Positions 1 through 6,970 are shown, counted from the first letter of the stretch. The stretch: DNA of 7,722 bases from Kouleothrix aurantiaca (GCA_001399705.1 LJCR01000089.1:1-7722), one strand, 5' to 3'. A program made the numbers and translations. The notes: generated by a model not told the origin, from the sequence alone.

Positions 1-168
1 GTGTCTACCCATCGGCTCTGCCAGTTGCCGTGCCAGACCAGAGCGGCGGCCGCAGTAAATAGCGAGGGAAAAGGAGAGGGGGTGAGGAGCGAAAGCGGAG
101 TTCTCCTGTAGGTTTACGAGCACATCAGCGACATACCAGTACAACATCAAATGAAGGGGTTGTGTGAG
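1..168. other. Leader region without a supported gene; purine-rich tract
   Basis: No gene can be supported here. All three forward frames entering from the left edge close early, with stops at 56-58, 60-62 and 109-111. The tail of an upstream gene could therefore end in the first 60 to 110 bases, but the short peptides show no recognisable motif. Bases 61-100 are strongly purine-rich: 36 of 40 are A or G, with 19 uninterrupted purines at 64-82. This tract contains several Shine-Dalgarno-like GGAG runs that no start codon follows at usable spacing. No convincing promoter was found for the gene at 169. Confidence 0.5.
154..159 (+). promoter_or_regulatory. Ribosome binding site that decides the start of the first gene
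   Basis: AAGGGG lies 9 bases before the ATG at 169. The in-frame ATG at 151 has no Shine-Dalgarno-like sequence before it, and the AAGGGG itself overlaps its second and third codons. The start at 169 is therefore preferred. Confidence 0.6.
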
Positions 169-924
169 ATGAAACAAATAGTGAGTGCAATTCAAACTTC
201 GGCAAAGGAATGGAATATTTCAGCGCGAACCGCCTGGTGGATCATTGCAATCCCGCTCATTGGGGCGGTTCTCGTTGGTGCCGCGCGTATTAACTATCAA
301 TTATTTCGATTTTTGACAATGGAAGATGGCCCAATTGAGTGGCCACAATTTTTCTGCTTTCTGGGCGCGGCAATTATGGCAATGGGTGTGGCCATTAAGC
401 GGCTGCGCGCCGGCCACCCCTGGCAGGGCCTGCTGTTCATTGGTTTCGCGCTGGCAACGTTTGTGATCGCTGGCGAAGAGATTTCGTGGGGGCAGCGCAT
501 TTTTGGCTGGCAGACGCCGGCTGAGCTTGCGGAGATCAACCACCAGGGCGAAACCACGGTGCACAACATCCGTTGGGTACAGGAGCTGCTGGGCAACTTG
601 CTGATGGTGGCGAGCGGCATCGCGGTGGCAATGCCTTTCTTTAGCAAGAAATATGATTTTGCCAAGCGCTGGGATCAGGCCAACTTCCTGTTTGTTCCGC
701 CAATATTTCTGGCAACCTGCTTTGGCACAATGTTTCTGTATAAGCTTGTGCGCTTGGTGGCCTTGCGGACATCGGAGTTCACAGTAACTAAATATGGCGA
801 GTGGCCCGAGCTGTGCTTCGCTGCTGGCCTGCTGCTGTTCGCCTACCTGAACTACCGCCGTCTTTCGGCGAACGTGGCGGTGGCGGCGCCGGCAGCCAGC
901 AACCAGGCGCCGGCCGCCAAATAA
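169..924 (+). CDS. Conserved-looking polytopic membrane protein of unknown function
   Basis: I do not recognise a named function. From the preferred ATG at 169 the protein is 251 residues (257 from the ATG at 151). About six hydrophobic helices are visible, near residues 21-41, 58-77, 84-102, 137-158, 172-195 and 209-227, so it should be an integral membrane protein. Polar motifs sit at the helix edges: MEDGPIEW (51-58), GEEISWGQRIFGW (102-114) and NHQGETTVHN (124-133). Paired acidic residues, Trp, Gln, His and Asn in such positions suggest a binding or catalytic site rather than a plain anchor; this is inference. A second GEWPE-type motif at 210-214 echoes the first IEWPQ, possibly an internal repeat. 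EE at 103-104 recalls the EExxxR motif of CPBP/CAAX proteases, but the Arg spacing is wrong. The Ala/Pro tail is partly made by a GGCGCCGGC direct repeat at 885-893 and 906-914. A hairpin separates it from the glycosyltransferases, so it may be its own transcription unit. Confidence 0.85.
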   Translation: MKQIVSAIQTSAKEWNISARTAWWIIAIPLIGAVLVGAARINYQLFRFLTMEDGPIEWPQFFCFLGAAIMAMGVAIKRLRAGHPWQGLLFIGFALATFVIAGEEISWGQRIFGWQTPAELAEINHQGETTVHNIRWVQELLGNLLMVASGIAVAMPFFSKKYDFAKRWDQANFLFVPPIFLATCFGTMFLYKLVRLVALRTSEFTVTKYGEWPELCFAAGLLLFAYLNYRRLSANVAVAAPAASNQAPAAK

Positions 925-936
925 GCTCGGCCTTCA

Positions 937-1000
937 ATGGGGAAAGATCGCACATCGCTTGGGTGCGCCCGCGCCTGGGCGATGTGCGATCTTTCCCTGT
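937..1000 (+). terminator. Long near-perfect hairpin after the membrane protein gene, possible terminator
   Basis: The hairpin begins 12 bases after the stop codon. Bases 940-958 are the exact reverse complement of 979-997 (19 bp). Allowing G-U pairs, the stem extends inward to 966/971 and outward to 937/1000, giving about 30 pairs around a GCCC loop (967-970) with no bulge. No T-run follows it, so it is not a classical intrinsic terminator. It could still end transcription, protect the mRNA 3' end, or be a mobile palindromic repeat. The wobble pairs become A-C mismatches in RNA from the other strand, so the fold favours + strand transcripts. Confidence 0.6.
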
Positions 1001-1050
1001 ACGAACGTGACAATGTTCTCATCCAAGTAACTTTTAAGCCAATATTATGA

Positions 1051-1080
1051 TTGAATTAGTAGAGCAAAAAGTTTTATTAT
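1051..1080 (+). promoter_or_regulatory. Candidate sigma70-type promoter for the glycosyltransferase run
   Basis: TTGAAT (1051-1056) and TATTAT (1075-1080) are separated by 18 bases, matching the -35 and -10 consensus at 4/6 and 5/6 positions. They sit in an AT-rich stretch that contrasts with the GC-rich genes on both sides. Transcription would start near 1087, leaving a short leader with AAGGA at 1092-1096, nine bases before the ATG at 1106. This is a consensus match by eye only. Confidence 0.35.
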
Positions 1081-1105
1081 AGTATGTTACTAAGGAAACG
1101 AGCGA

Positions 1106-2392
1106 ATGGCTATTACCGATCAGGCTGTTAGCCGGCGCGAGCACATACAGCGCAATGCTTCCGGTGCGCCGCCAGCCGTAAAAGTTGCATATATAATGTC
1201 GCGCTTCCCCAAACTGAGCGAGACATTTGTCCTTTACGAAATGCTTGCCCTGCAGCAGCAAGGTGTTGATGTCGAGGTCTTCCCTCTGATCAACGAGCGC
1301 GCTAAGGTGGTGCATGCCGAAGCCAAGCCCTTTGTCGAACGGGCTCATTACCTGCCGGTGCTGTCCCTACCCATTTTGAAGGCCAACCTGCACTTTTTGC
1401 GCAAGAAGCCGGCCGCATATCTGCGTGTGTGGCTTGAAGTGCTGCGCGGCACGTTCGGCAGCATGAACTACATGGTTGGCGGGCTGGGTATTATCCCCAA
1501 AGCGGCGAAATTCGCCTATGACATGCAGCGGATGGGTGTGCGGCACGTACACGCGCACTTCGCCAACCACCCTGCCGTTGCGGCGCTGGTGATCAACCGG
1601 CTCACGGGTATCCCCTTCAGCTTTACGGCTCACGCCCACGATATCTATGTCGATCAGCATATGTTGAAGGAAAAAGTGCAGGCCGCCAAGTTTGTGGTGG
1701 CGATCTCCGAATACAACAAGGCGCTGATCACGCGCCACGCTGGCGAGGCCATGCGCGACAAAATCAAGGTTGTGCATTGCGGCGTTGATACGAGCCTGTT
1801 CCAGCCGCGCCAGAAACCAGCCAGCGACGGCCTTTTCACGATTGTGTGCGTCGGCTCGCTGGAGGAAAAGAAGGGCCAGACCTATTTGGTGGAAGCGTGC
1901 CGCCTGCTGAAGCAGCGCGGATTACGCTTTGTCTGCCACCTGATTGGCGACGGCCAGAACCGCGCAGATCTGGAAGAGCAGGTGCGCCGCGATAATCTTG
2001 GCGATGTCGTCAAGCTCGCCGGTGGAATCCCGCGCGCCGAGGTGTTGAAGATGCTGGCTAAGGCCGATGTTGTGGCACTGCCGAGCATTCGTACGAAGTC
2101 GGGCAAAATGGAAGGCATCCCTGTGGCGCTGATGGAGCCGCTTGCCTGTGAGGTGCCAGTCGTCTCGACGCAGACCTCGGGCATCCCTGAGCTTGTGGAA
2201 GATGGCGTGACCGGCCTGCTGGTGCCGCCCGAAAATCCTGCCGCGCTGGCCGACGCACTGCAGCGGCTCGCGAACGACCCTGAGCTGGGCCAGCGCATGG
2301 GTCGCGCCGGGCGCGAAAAAGTGCTCCGCGAGTTTGATTTGAACGACAATGCTGCAACGCTCGTGCAACTGATGATCGGAGGAGCACGATGA
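1106..2392 (+). CDS. GT4-family glycosyltransferase (GT-B fold)
   Basis: This is a 428-residue cytoplasmic or membrane-associated retaining glycosyltransferase that would transfer a sugar from a nucleotide-sugar donor to a growing lipid-linked glycan. The N-terminal half has SRFPKLSETFVLYE (32-45), a signature shared with colanic-acid-type WcaL-like GT4 enzymes. It is followed by HAHF (149-152) and FTAHAHDIY (173-181), typical of the acceptor-side Rossmann domain. The donor-side domain shows VHCGVDTSLF (223-232), VGSLEEKKGQ (249-258), HLIGDG (278-283) and ALPSIRT (324-330). It also has the GT4 E-x7-E pair at Glu336 and Glu344, followed by SGIPELVEDGVTGLLVPP (358-375). Length and domain order are normal for the family. 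There is no signal peptide or transmembrane helix. AAGGA at 1092-1096 supports the start. Its last four bases overlap the next glycosyltransferase, which implies translational coupling. Sugar and linkage cannot be read from the sequence. Confidence 0.93.
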   Translation: MAITDQAVSRREHIQRNASGAPPAVKVAYIMSRFPKLSETFVLYEMLALQQQGVDVEVFPLINERAKVVHAEAKPFVERAHYLPVLSLPILKANLHFLRKKPAAYLRVWLEVLRGTFGSMNYMVGGLGIIPKAAKFAYDMQRMGVRHVHAHFANHPAVAALVINRLTGIPFSFTAHAHDIYVDQHMLKEKVQAAKFVVAISEYNKALITRHAGEAMRDKIKVVHCGVDTSLFQPRQKPASDGLFTIVCVGSLEEKKGQTYLVEACRLLKQRGLRFVCHLIGDGQNRADLEEQVRRDNLGDVVKLAGGIPRAEVLKMLAKADVVALPSIRTKSGKMEGIPVALMEPLACEVPVVSTQTSGIPELVEDGVTGLLVPPENPAALADALQRLANDPELGQRMGRAGREKVLREFDLNDNAATLVQLMIGGAR

Positions 2393-3627
2393 TCTTGACG
2401 CTACAAATCCTGTTCTGGGCGGCTGTTGCGATCGCTGCCTTCACCTATGTTGTGTTTCCCGGTATTATTTTCGTGCGCGGCCGGCTGGTGCGCAAGCCGT
2501 ACACCACAGCCGAAATCACGCCGCCGATCTCGATGATTATTGCCGCCCACAACGAAGCCGACAATATTGCCGCCAAGCTGGATAATGTGCTGGCGATGGA
2601 CTACCCGCGCGAGCAGCTTGAGGTGATCGTCGCGTCGGACGGCTCGAACGACGGCACCAACGATATTGTGCGCGGCTATGCTGCCCACAATGTGCGCCTG
2701 CTGGCGCTGCCACGCCAAGGCAAGGCGCCGGCGCTGGACGCGGGCGTAGCGGCTTCGCGCGGCGAGGTTCTTGTCTTCTCCGACGCCAACAGTATGTACC
2801 ATCCGCAGGCGCTGCGCGCACTGGCGCGCCCCTTCGCCGACCCGGAGGTGGGTGGCGTGGCCGGCAACCAGGTGTATACTTCCAAGAAAAGCGAAAGCTT
2901 GAGCGGCGAGGGCGAGCAAAGCTACTGGAGTTTTGACCGCAAGCTCAAGCAGTCGCAGAGCAAATCGGGCAATGCCATTTCGGCCACCGGTGCAATCTAC
3001 GCCATTCGGCGCGCGCTGTTCCGTGGCGTGCCGGTAGGCGTAACCGATGACTTTGCAGTTTCGACTGATGTGATTGTGCAGGGCTACCGGCTGGTGTTCG
3101 CGCCCGACGCGATTGCGTACGAGCCGGTTGCCGGCACGGGCGGCGTGGAGTTTGGCCGCAAAACACGCGTAATCACACGTGGCCTGCGCGGCGTTCTGGT
3201 AGTGCGGCGCGAGCTGCTGAACCCGTTTCGCTACGGGTTCTATGCCTTTCAGCTGTTTTCCCACAAAGTGCTGCGGCGTCTGGTGGTTTTCCCGCTCCTG
3301 CTTCTGCTGATTGTCAGCCCGCTCCTGTGGAACTCCGGCCTGATCTACCAGATCGCCACAGTTGCGCAACTTGCATTCTATGGCTGCGCCCTGATTGGCA
3401 TGCTGATGAAAAACTCGCGCCTGGGCCGGCTAAAGATCTTTACCATTCCATTCTTTTTCTGTATGGTGAACGTGGCGTCCCTGATCGCTGCAATCAATCT
3501 CATCCGCGGACACCGAATTGACTTCTGGGAGCCTCAGCGCCAGGATCGGCCGGTTTCGGCCGTGGCCGACCAGGCTGCCCAGTCGAACGCTGTATCGGAA
3601 CGCAGTCAAGCGGTTTCGCGGCAATAG
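2389..3627 (+). CDS. Membrane-anchored GT2-family glycosyltransferase
   Basis: This is a 412-residue inverting-type glycosyltransferase with a GT-A domain between membrane helices. One helix lies at about residues 4-28. The catalytic domain includes ISMIIAAHNEADNI (47-60), SDGSNDGT (83-90), SDANS (131-135, the DxD-like metal site), GAIYAIRRALF (201-211) and TDDFAVS (219-225). Three hydrophobic segments follow near 293-313, 318-338 and 349-372. The architecture resembles cellulose-synthase-like and PgaC-like GT2 enzymes. However, the usual ED acceptor motif reads DD, and the QxxRW site is replaced by an Arg-rich RKTRVITRG segment (257-265), so processive synthesis cannot be assumed. GGAGGA at 2378-2383, five bases before the ATG, supports the start; the ATGA overlap couples it to the GT4 gene. 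The last 30 or so residues are polar and Ala/Gln/Ser-rich, probably a disordered cytoplasmic tail. Donor and acceptor are unknown. Confidence 0.9.
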   Translation: MILTLQILFWAAVAIAAFTYVVFPGIIFVRGRLVRKPYTTAEITPPISMIIAAHNEADNIAAKLDNVLAMDYPREQLEVIVASDGSNDGTNDIVRGYAAHNVRLLALPRQGKAPALDAGVAASRGEVLVFSDANSMYHPQALRALARPFADPEVGGVAGNQVYTSKKSESLSGEGEQSYWSFDRKLKQSQSKSGNAISATGAIYAIRRALFRGVPVGVTDDFAVSTDVIVQGYRLVFAPDAIAYEPVAGTGGVEFGRKTRVITRGLRGVLVVRRELLNPFRYGFYAFQLFSHKVLRRLVVFPLLLLLIVSPLLWNSGLIYQIATVAQLAFYGCALIGMLMKNSRLGRLKIFTIPFFFCMVNVASLIAAINLIRGHRIDFWEPQRQDRPVSAVADQAAQSNAVSERSQAVSRQ

Positions 3628-3653
3628 CCCGCAATTCCACGCAGGAGGTTCAT

Positions 3654-5186
3654 ATGTTTCAAGTCGAGCCATTGTACCAGCGCTTTCCGGCGCTCCGCAG
3701 CGGCATGTTGGTGCCAGTTCTTTTGATCGCACTGGCGGGTGTGCTGGGCCTGATTGTGATCGGGCAGGCCGCGCTGGCGACAACCATTATTCTCACTGCT
3801 ATCCTGACGCTCGCTATTCTTGCCTGGCCTGAGCTTGGCACGCTGGTGGTGCTGTTCGTCCTCTTCACCAACGCCGCAGTTATTGCGGTTAAATTTCATG
3901 ATGTGCCCAGCCTGATTGGCGGCGCGCTGCCGGCATTGCTGGTGTTCCCATTGGCAACTTATATTGTTTTCCGTCGCGAGAAAATCATTATCAGCCCGAT
4001 CCTGCTGCCGATCTTTCTGTTTATGGCAGTGCAGGTGGTGGGCGCGCTTTTTTCCGATTATAAAGGCACAGCGCTGAGCAATGTACAAACCTTTCTGCTG
4101 GAAGGCCTGGGTTTGTTCTTTATGCTGTCGAACGTCATTCGTACCTCCGCGACGCTGCGGCGCGCCACCTGGGCGCTGCTGATTGCGGGCGCGTTTATTG
4201 GCGGTCTGTCGCTCTACCAGCAGGCCACCGGCACATTCAAAAATAACTACTGGGGTTTTGCCCAGCCCAGCGAGGCGGTGTTCAACGCCGGCCAGAAGGA
4301 CGCTATTACCGGCGCGGTTGACCAGTGGCGCTTGGCCGGCCAGATTGGCGAGAAAAATCGCTATGCGCAGGTGATGCTGATGCTGGTACCGCTCGGCATT
4401 TTCCGCATGCTGGGCGAGCGCAAGCTCTGGTTGCGTGGTATGGCGGGCCTGTGCACGGCACTGAGCGCTACTGGCGCGGCACTGGCGTTTTCGCGCGGTG
4501 CAGCGGTGGGCTTTGTGCTGATGCTGGTGATTATGATTTTTATGCGCTATATCAAGCTCTACCAAGTCGCAATTATTGCGGTGGGCTTGTATATCCTGTT
4601 GCTGGCGCTGCCACAGTATAGCCAGCGCCTTGTTTCGCTCGAAAGCTTTGGCTCAATGTTTTCGGATGGCACCGAGGCGGTTGGCTCCACCGATGGTGCC
4701 ACGCTGAGCCGCCTGACGGAAATGGGCGCGGCTGCCTTAGTGTTCCTCGACCACCCGCTGATTGGGGTGGGGCCAGGCACATTCCCGAACTACTATCAGC
4801 AGTATTCTGAGTTGATTGGCCTGCGCACTTTGAACGAGGATCGGCAGGCGCACAATCTCTACCTCAGCATCGCGGCTGAAACCGGTATCGCCGGGTTGGG
4901 CTGCTTCCTAATGGTGCTCTACGTCACCATGACCGGGTTGGCGCGGGCGCGCAACCGCTGGATGAAGGCCGACCCAGAAATTGCCAACATGGCAACGGCC
5001 TACATGCTCTCGATTGTCACCTACCTGACGACGGGGCTGTTCCTGCACTTCGCGTTTATCCGCTACTTCTGGATGTTTATTGCGCTGGCCGGTGCGGTGA
5101 TGTATATCTCCGAGCAGCGCGCGCGCGAGGCCAGCGAGGCGGTGGCCGAAGCACCTGCAGCAGGCGCGGCGCTGGCCACGTCGTAA
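3654..5186 (+). CDS. O-antigen ligase / Wzy-type polymerase family membrane protein
   Basis: This 510-residue polytopic protein, with roughly 11 to 12 hydrophobic segments, has the hallmarks of the Wzy_C (O-antigen ligase/polymerase) family. These are RLAGQIGEKNRYAQVMLML (226-244), AFSRGA (278-283), a long outer loop, HPLIGVGPGTFPNYY (367-381) and the AHN motif with the following helix (QAHNLYLSIAAETGIAG, 398-414). Family knowledge places the loop and its conserved Arg and His residues at the outer face, where undecaprenyl-linked glycan is joined to another chain or an acceptor. Sequence alone does not separate polymerase from ligase. With glycosyltransferases before it and a flippase after it, a Wzy-type polymerase or general exopolysaccharide ligase fits best. 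AGGAGG at 3643-3648, five bases before the ATG, supports the start. The gap from the GT2 stop is 26 bases, so it is probably in the same operon. The C-terminus (489-510) is an Ala/Glu-rich low-complexity tail. Confidence 0.9.
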   Translation: MFQVEPLYQRFPALRSGMLVPVLLIALAGVLGLIVIGQAALATTIILTAILTLAILAWPELGTLVVLFVLFTNAAVIAVKFHDVPSLIGGALPALLVFPLATYIVFRREKIIISPILLPIFLFMAVQVVGALFSDYKGTALSNVQTFLLEGLGLFFMLSNVIRTSATLRRATWALLIAGAFIGGLSLYQQATGTFKNNYWGFAQPSEAVFNAGQKDAITGAVDQWRLAGQIGEKNRYAQVMLMLVPLGIFRMLGERKLWLRGMAGLCTALSATGAALAFSRGAAVGFVLMLVIMIFMRYIKLYQVAIIAVGLYILLLALPQYSQRLVSLESFGSMFSDGTEAVGSTDGATLSRLTEMGAAALVFLDHPLIGVGPGTFPNYYQQYSELIGLRTLNEDRQAHNLYLSIAAETGIAGLGCFLMVLYVTMTGLARARNRWMKADPEIANMATAYMLSIVTYLTTGLFLHFAFIRYFWMFIALAGAVMYISEQRAREASEAVAEAPAAGAALATS

Positions 5187-5213
5187 TTCCGGCCTTGTAG
5201 TTTGCATATATGC

Positions 5214-5246
5214 CAAAGGAGGCTGCCTGCCCAGCAGCCTCCTTTG
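5214..5246 (+). promoter_or_regulatory. Intercistronic hairpin before the flippase gene, possible translation switch or attenuator
   Basis: Bases 5214-5226 are the exact reverse complement of 5234-5246 (13 bp), with a 7-base loop. The left arm contains AAAGGAGG (5215-5222), a full Shine-Dalgarno match without a normal start codon behind it. The right arm contains CCTCCTTT (5238-5245), identical to the 16S rRNA anti-Shine-Dalgarno tail. TCCTTT of the right arm (5240-5245) could instead pair with AAAGGA (5250-5255), the likely flippase ribosome binding site, around a GTAA loop. A 10-bp palindrome, GCATATATGC (5204-5213), abuts the hairpin. No T-run follows, so a simple intrinsic terminator is less likely. 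Confidence 0.5.
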
Positions 5247-5249
5247 TAA

Positions 5250-5255
5250 AAAGGA
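5250..5255 (+). promoter_or_regulatory. Ribosome binding site that decides the flippase start
   Basis: AAAGGA lies 10 bases before the ATG at 5266 but only 1 base before the in-frame TTG at 5257. The ATG is therefore the better start, and the protein begins METASTPP. Confidence 0.65.
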
Positions 5256-5265
5256 TTTGATTTCA

Positions 5266-6870
5266 ATGGAAACAGCTTCGACCCCGCCAGTAGATGCAGT
5301 GAAGGGCGACACGCAAGCGCGTGCGAAGCACTCGTCTACCAACCGCCAGATTCGTGGTTCGAGCCTCATGCTGGTGGGGCGCACAATCTCAATGGTCGCA
5401 AACTTTGCCATTCAGGTGCTGATTGTACGCTACCTTTCAAAAGCGAACTATGGCGCTTTTGCCTATGCAATGTCGTTTGTGACACTTGGGCAGACAATTG
5501 CGACATTTGGCCTTGATCGTGCGATCACACGATTTGTGCCGATTTACCACGAGCACCGCGACTACAATAAAATGTTTGGCACGATACTGCTGGTCATTGG
5601 CACGATCGTATCGCTCGGCACGCTGATGATTTTGTCGGCGTATTTCTTTCAGGGGTTTATTGGCCAAACGCTCTTAAATGAAAAAGAAGGCGATAAAGAT
5701 CAGATCATTGCATTGTTGCTGATTTTGATTGGATTGGCCCCTGTGCAGGCGCTGGACGACTTAATTGCGTCGATGTTTGCGATCTTTGCCAGCCCGCGCG
5801 CTATTTTCTTCCGAAAGTATATTCTTTCGCCGGGATTGAAGCTGAGTGTGGTGCTGCTGCTGATGCTGTTCGGTAGCGACGAGTTCTTTCTGGCGAGCGG
5901 CTACCTGGCTGCTGGCATCCTTGGCACAACAGTGTATGGCTTTACGCTGTTCCGCACGCTGCAAAAACAGGAGATGTTCAAGCAGTTCCATTTTGATTCG
6001 CTGACTGTGCCAGCGCGCGAGCTGTTTGCTTTCACCATTCCGCTGCTCACCTCCGACCTCGTGTATGTGCTTATGAGTTCATCCGACGCGGTGCTGCTCG
6101 GGCATTTCCGCTCAACCACCGAGGTGGCGGCGTTTCGTGCCATCCTGCCTTCGGCGGTGCTGAACCAGTTTGTGCTGCAAAGCTTCACGATCCTGTTTAC
6201 GCCAATTGCGTCGCGCCTGTTTGCGCGGCAGGACTATGAAGGTATTAACAACCTGTACTGGCAGACGGCGGTGTGGACTTCGGTGTTGTCGTTCCCGATC
6301 TTTGCGCTGACGTTTTCGCTTTCCGCCCCGCTCACCGTGCTGCTATACGGCGAGAAATATGCGTCGTCGGCGGTGCTGCTGGCACTGCTGTCGTTTGGCT
6401 ATTACTTCAACGCAGCGCTGGGCTTCAACGGCCTGACGCTCAAGGTCTACGGCAAGCTGCGCTATATCGTCGTAATCAATATCATCGCGGCAGTTGTGAA
6501 TGTGATCATCAACCTGATGCTGATCCCGCGCTATGGTGCGCTTGGCGCGGCCTGTGGCACCTGTGGCACGATGATCATCCACAATTTCTTGAAGCAGGCT
6601 GGCCTGCGCTTCGGTACCGGCATCAGCCTGTTCGAGTTTAAGCATTTCAAGGTTTACCTGAGCATCATTATCGCCTCGGTGGCGCTGCTGGTTTTCCAGT
6701 CGCTGATGCCGCAGAACTATTCGCCCAAGCACCCGTATGTGTACATCAGCTTTGCAGTGACCGGAGTGGTGGCGCTGGCGGTGGTGGCGCTGAATCGCAA
6801 GTCGCTGAATATCGAGCAAACCTTCCCTGAGCTGCTGAAAATCCCGTTGATGCGGAAGCTGTTTACCTAA
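5266..6870 (+). CDS. Polysaccharide flippase (Wzx-like, MOP superfamily)
   Basis: This 534-residue integral membrane protein would flip undecaprenyl-diphosphate-linked glycan units from the inner to the outer face of the cytoplasmic membrane. After a polar 30-residue N-terminus there are about 12 to 14 hydrophobic helices, as in the polysaccharide-synthesis/Wzx family. Family-like segments are SSLMLVGRTISMVANF (32-47), VRYLSKANYGAFAYAMS (54-70), FGLDRAITRFVP (81-92), SDAVLLGHF (273-281), YGEKYASSAVLLALLS (361-376) and NLMLIPRYGALGAACGT (416-432). The length suits the family. The ATG at 5266 is chosen over a TTG at 5257 because AAAGGA sits 10 bases before it. A CTG at 5227, four bases after AAAGGAGG, is also in frame without a stop, but CTG starts are rare. 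It follows the ligase/polymerase gene by 79 bases and is probably co-transcribed, perhaps modulated by the intervening hairpin. A lipid or peptidoglycan-precursor flippase role is less likely in this context. Confidence 0.92.
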   Translation: METASTPPVDAVKGDTQARAKHSSTNRQIRGSSLMLVGRTISMVANFAIQVLIVRYLSKANYGAFAYAMSFVTLGQTIATFGLDRAITRFVPIYHEHRDYNKMFGTILLVIGTIVSLGTLMILSAYFFQGFIGQTLLNEKEGDKDQIIALLLILIGLAPVQALDDLIASMFAIFASPRAIFFRKYILSPGLKLSVVLLLMLFGSDEFFLASGYLAAGILGTTVYGFTLFRTLQKQEMFKQFHFDSLTVPARELFAFTIPLLTSDLVYVLMSSSDAVLLGHFRSTTEVAAFRAILPSAVLNQFVLQSFTILFTPIASRLFARQDYEGINNLYWQTAVWTSVLSFPIFALTFSLSAPLTVLLYGEKYASSAVLLALLSFGYYFNAALGFNGLTLKVYGKLRYIVVINIIAAVVNVIINLMLIPRYGALGAACGTCGTMIIHNFLKQAGLRFGTGISLFEFKHFKVYLSIIIASVALLVFQSLMPQNYSPKHPYVYISFAVTGVVALAVVALNRKSLNIEQTFPELLKIPLMRKLFT

Positions 6871-6903
6871 ACCCGGACGCAGCGTATATCGTGCCTTGTC
6901 GCA

Positions 6904-6950
6904 TTCGGCGCTGGTTGAGGCTTGCTTTGGCAGGTCGCGCCAGCGCCGAA
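6904..6950 (+). terminator. Inverted repeat after the flippase gene, possible terminator
   Basis: TTCGGCGCTGG (6904-6914) and CCAGCGCCGAA (6940-6950) are exact reverse complements (11 bp) with a 25-base spacer. They lie 33 bases after the flippase stop and are followed by an A-rich stretch, not a T-run. The hairpin could end the polysaccharide transcript or be leader structure for the next gene. Confidence 0.35.
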
Positions 6951-6970
6951 ACAAATAAAAGAGAATTTTG

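Noticed and set aside
1..62. Possible C-terminal end of an upstream gene
   Set aside because: All three frames are open for only about 19 to 36 codons and no frame has a motif or clear coding signature that would select it.
72..107. AGGAGA/TCTCCT inverted repeat in the leader
   Set aside because: Only 6 pairs around a 24-base loop in a purine-rich tract, which is likely by chance.
1003..1018. GAAC and GTTC half-sites upstream of the GT4 gene, considered as a LexA box
   Set aside because: The half-sites are 8 bases apart, while the GAAC-N4-GTTY LexA site needs 4.
2401..3369. Reverse-strand open frame of 322 codons
   Set aside because: It lies wholly inside the GT2 gene, is rich in His, Arg and Gln without any domain motif, and is explained by codon bias of the forward gene.
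3606..4565. Reverse-strand open frame of 319 codons
   Set aside because: It is opposite the ligase/polymerase gene, has a Gln/His/Arg-rich composition and no recognisable motif; a shadow of the real gene.
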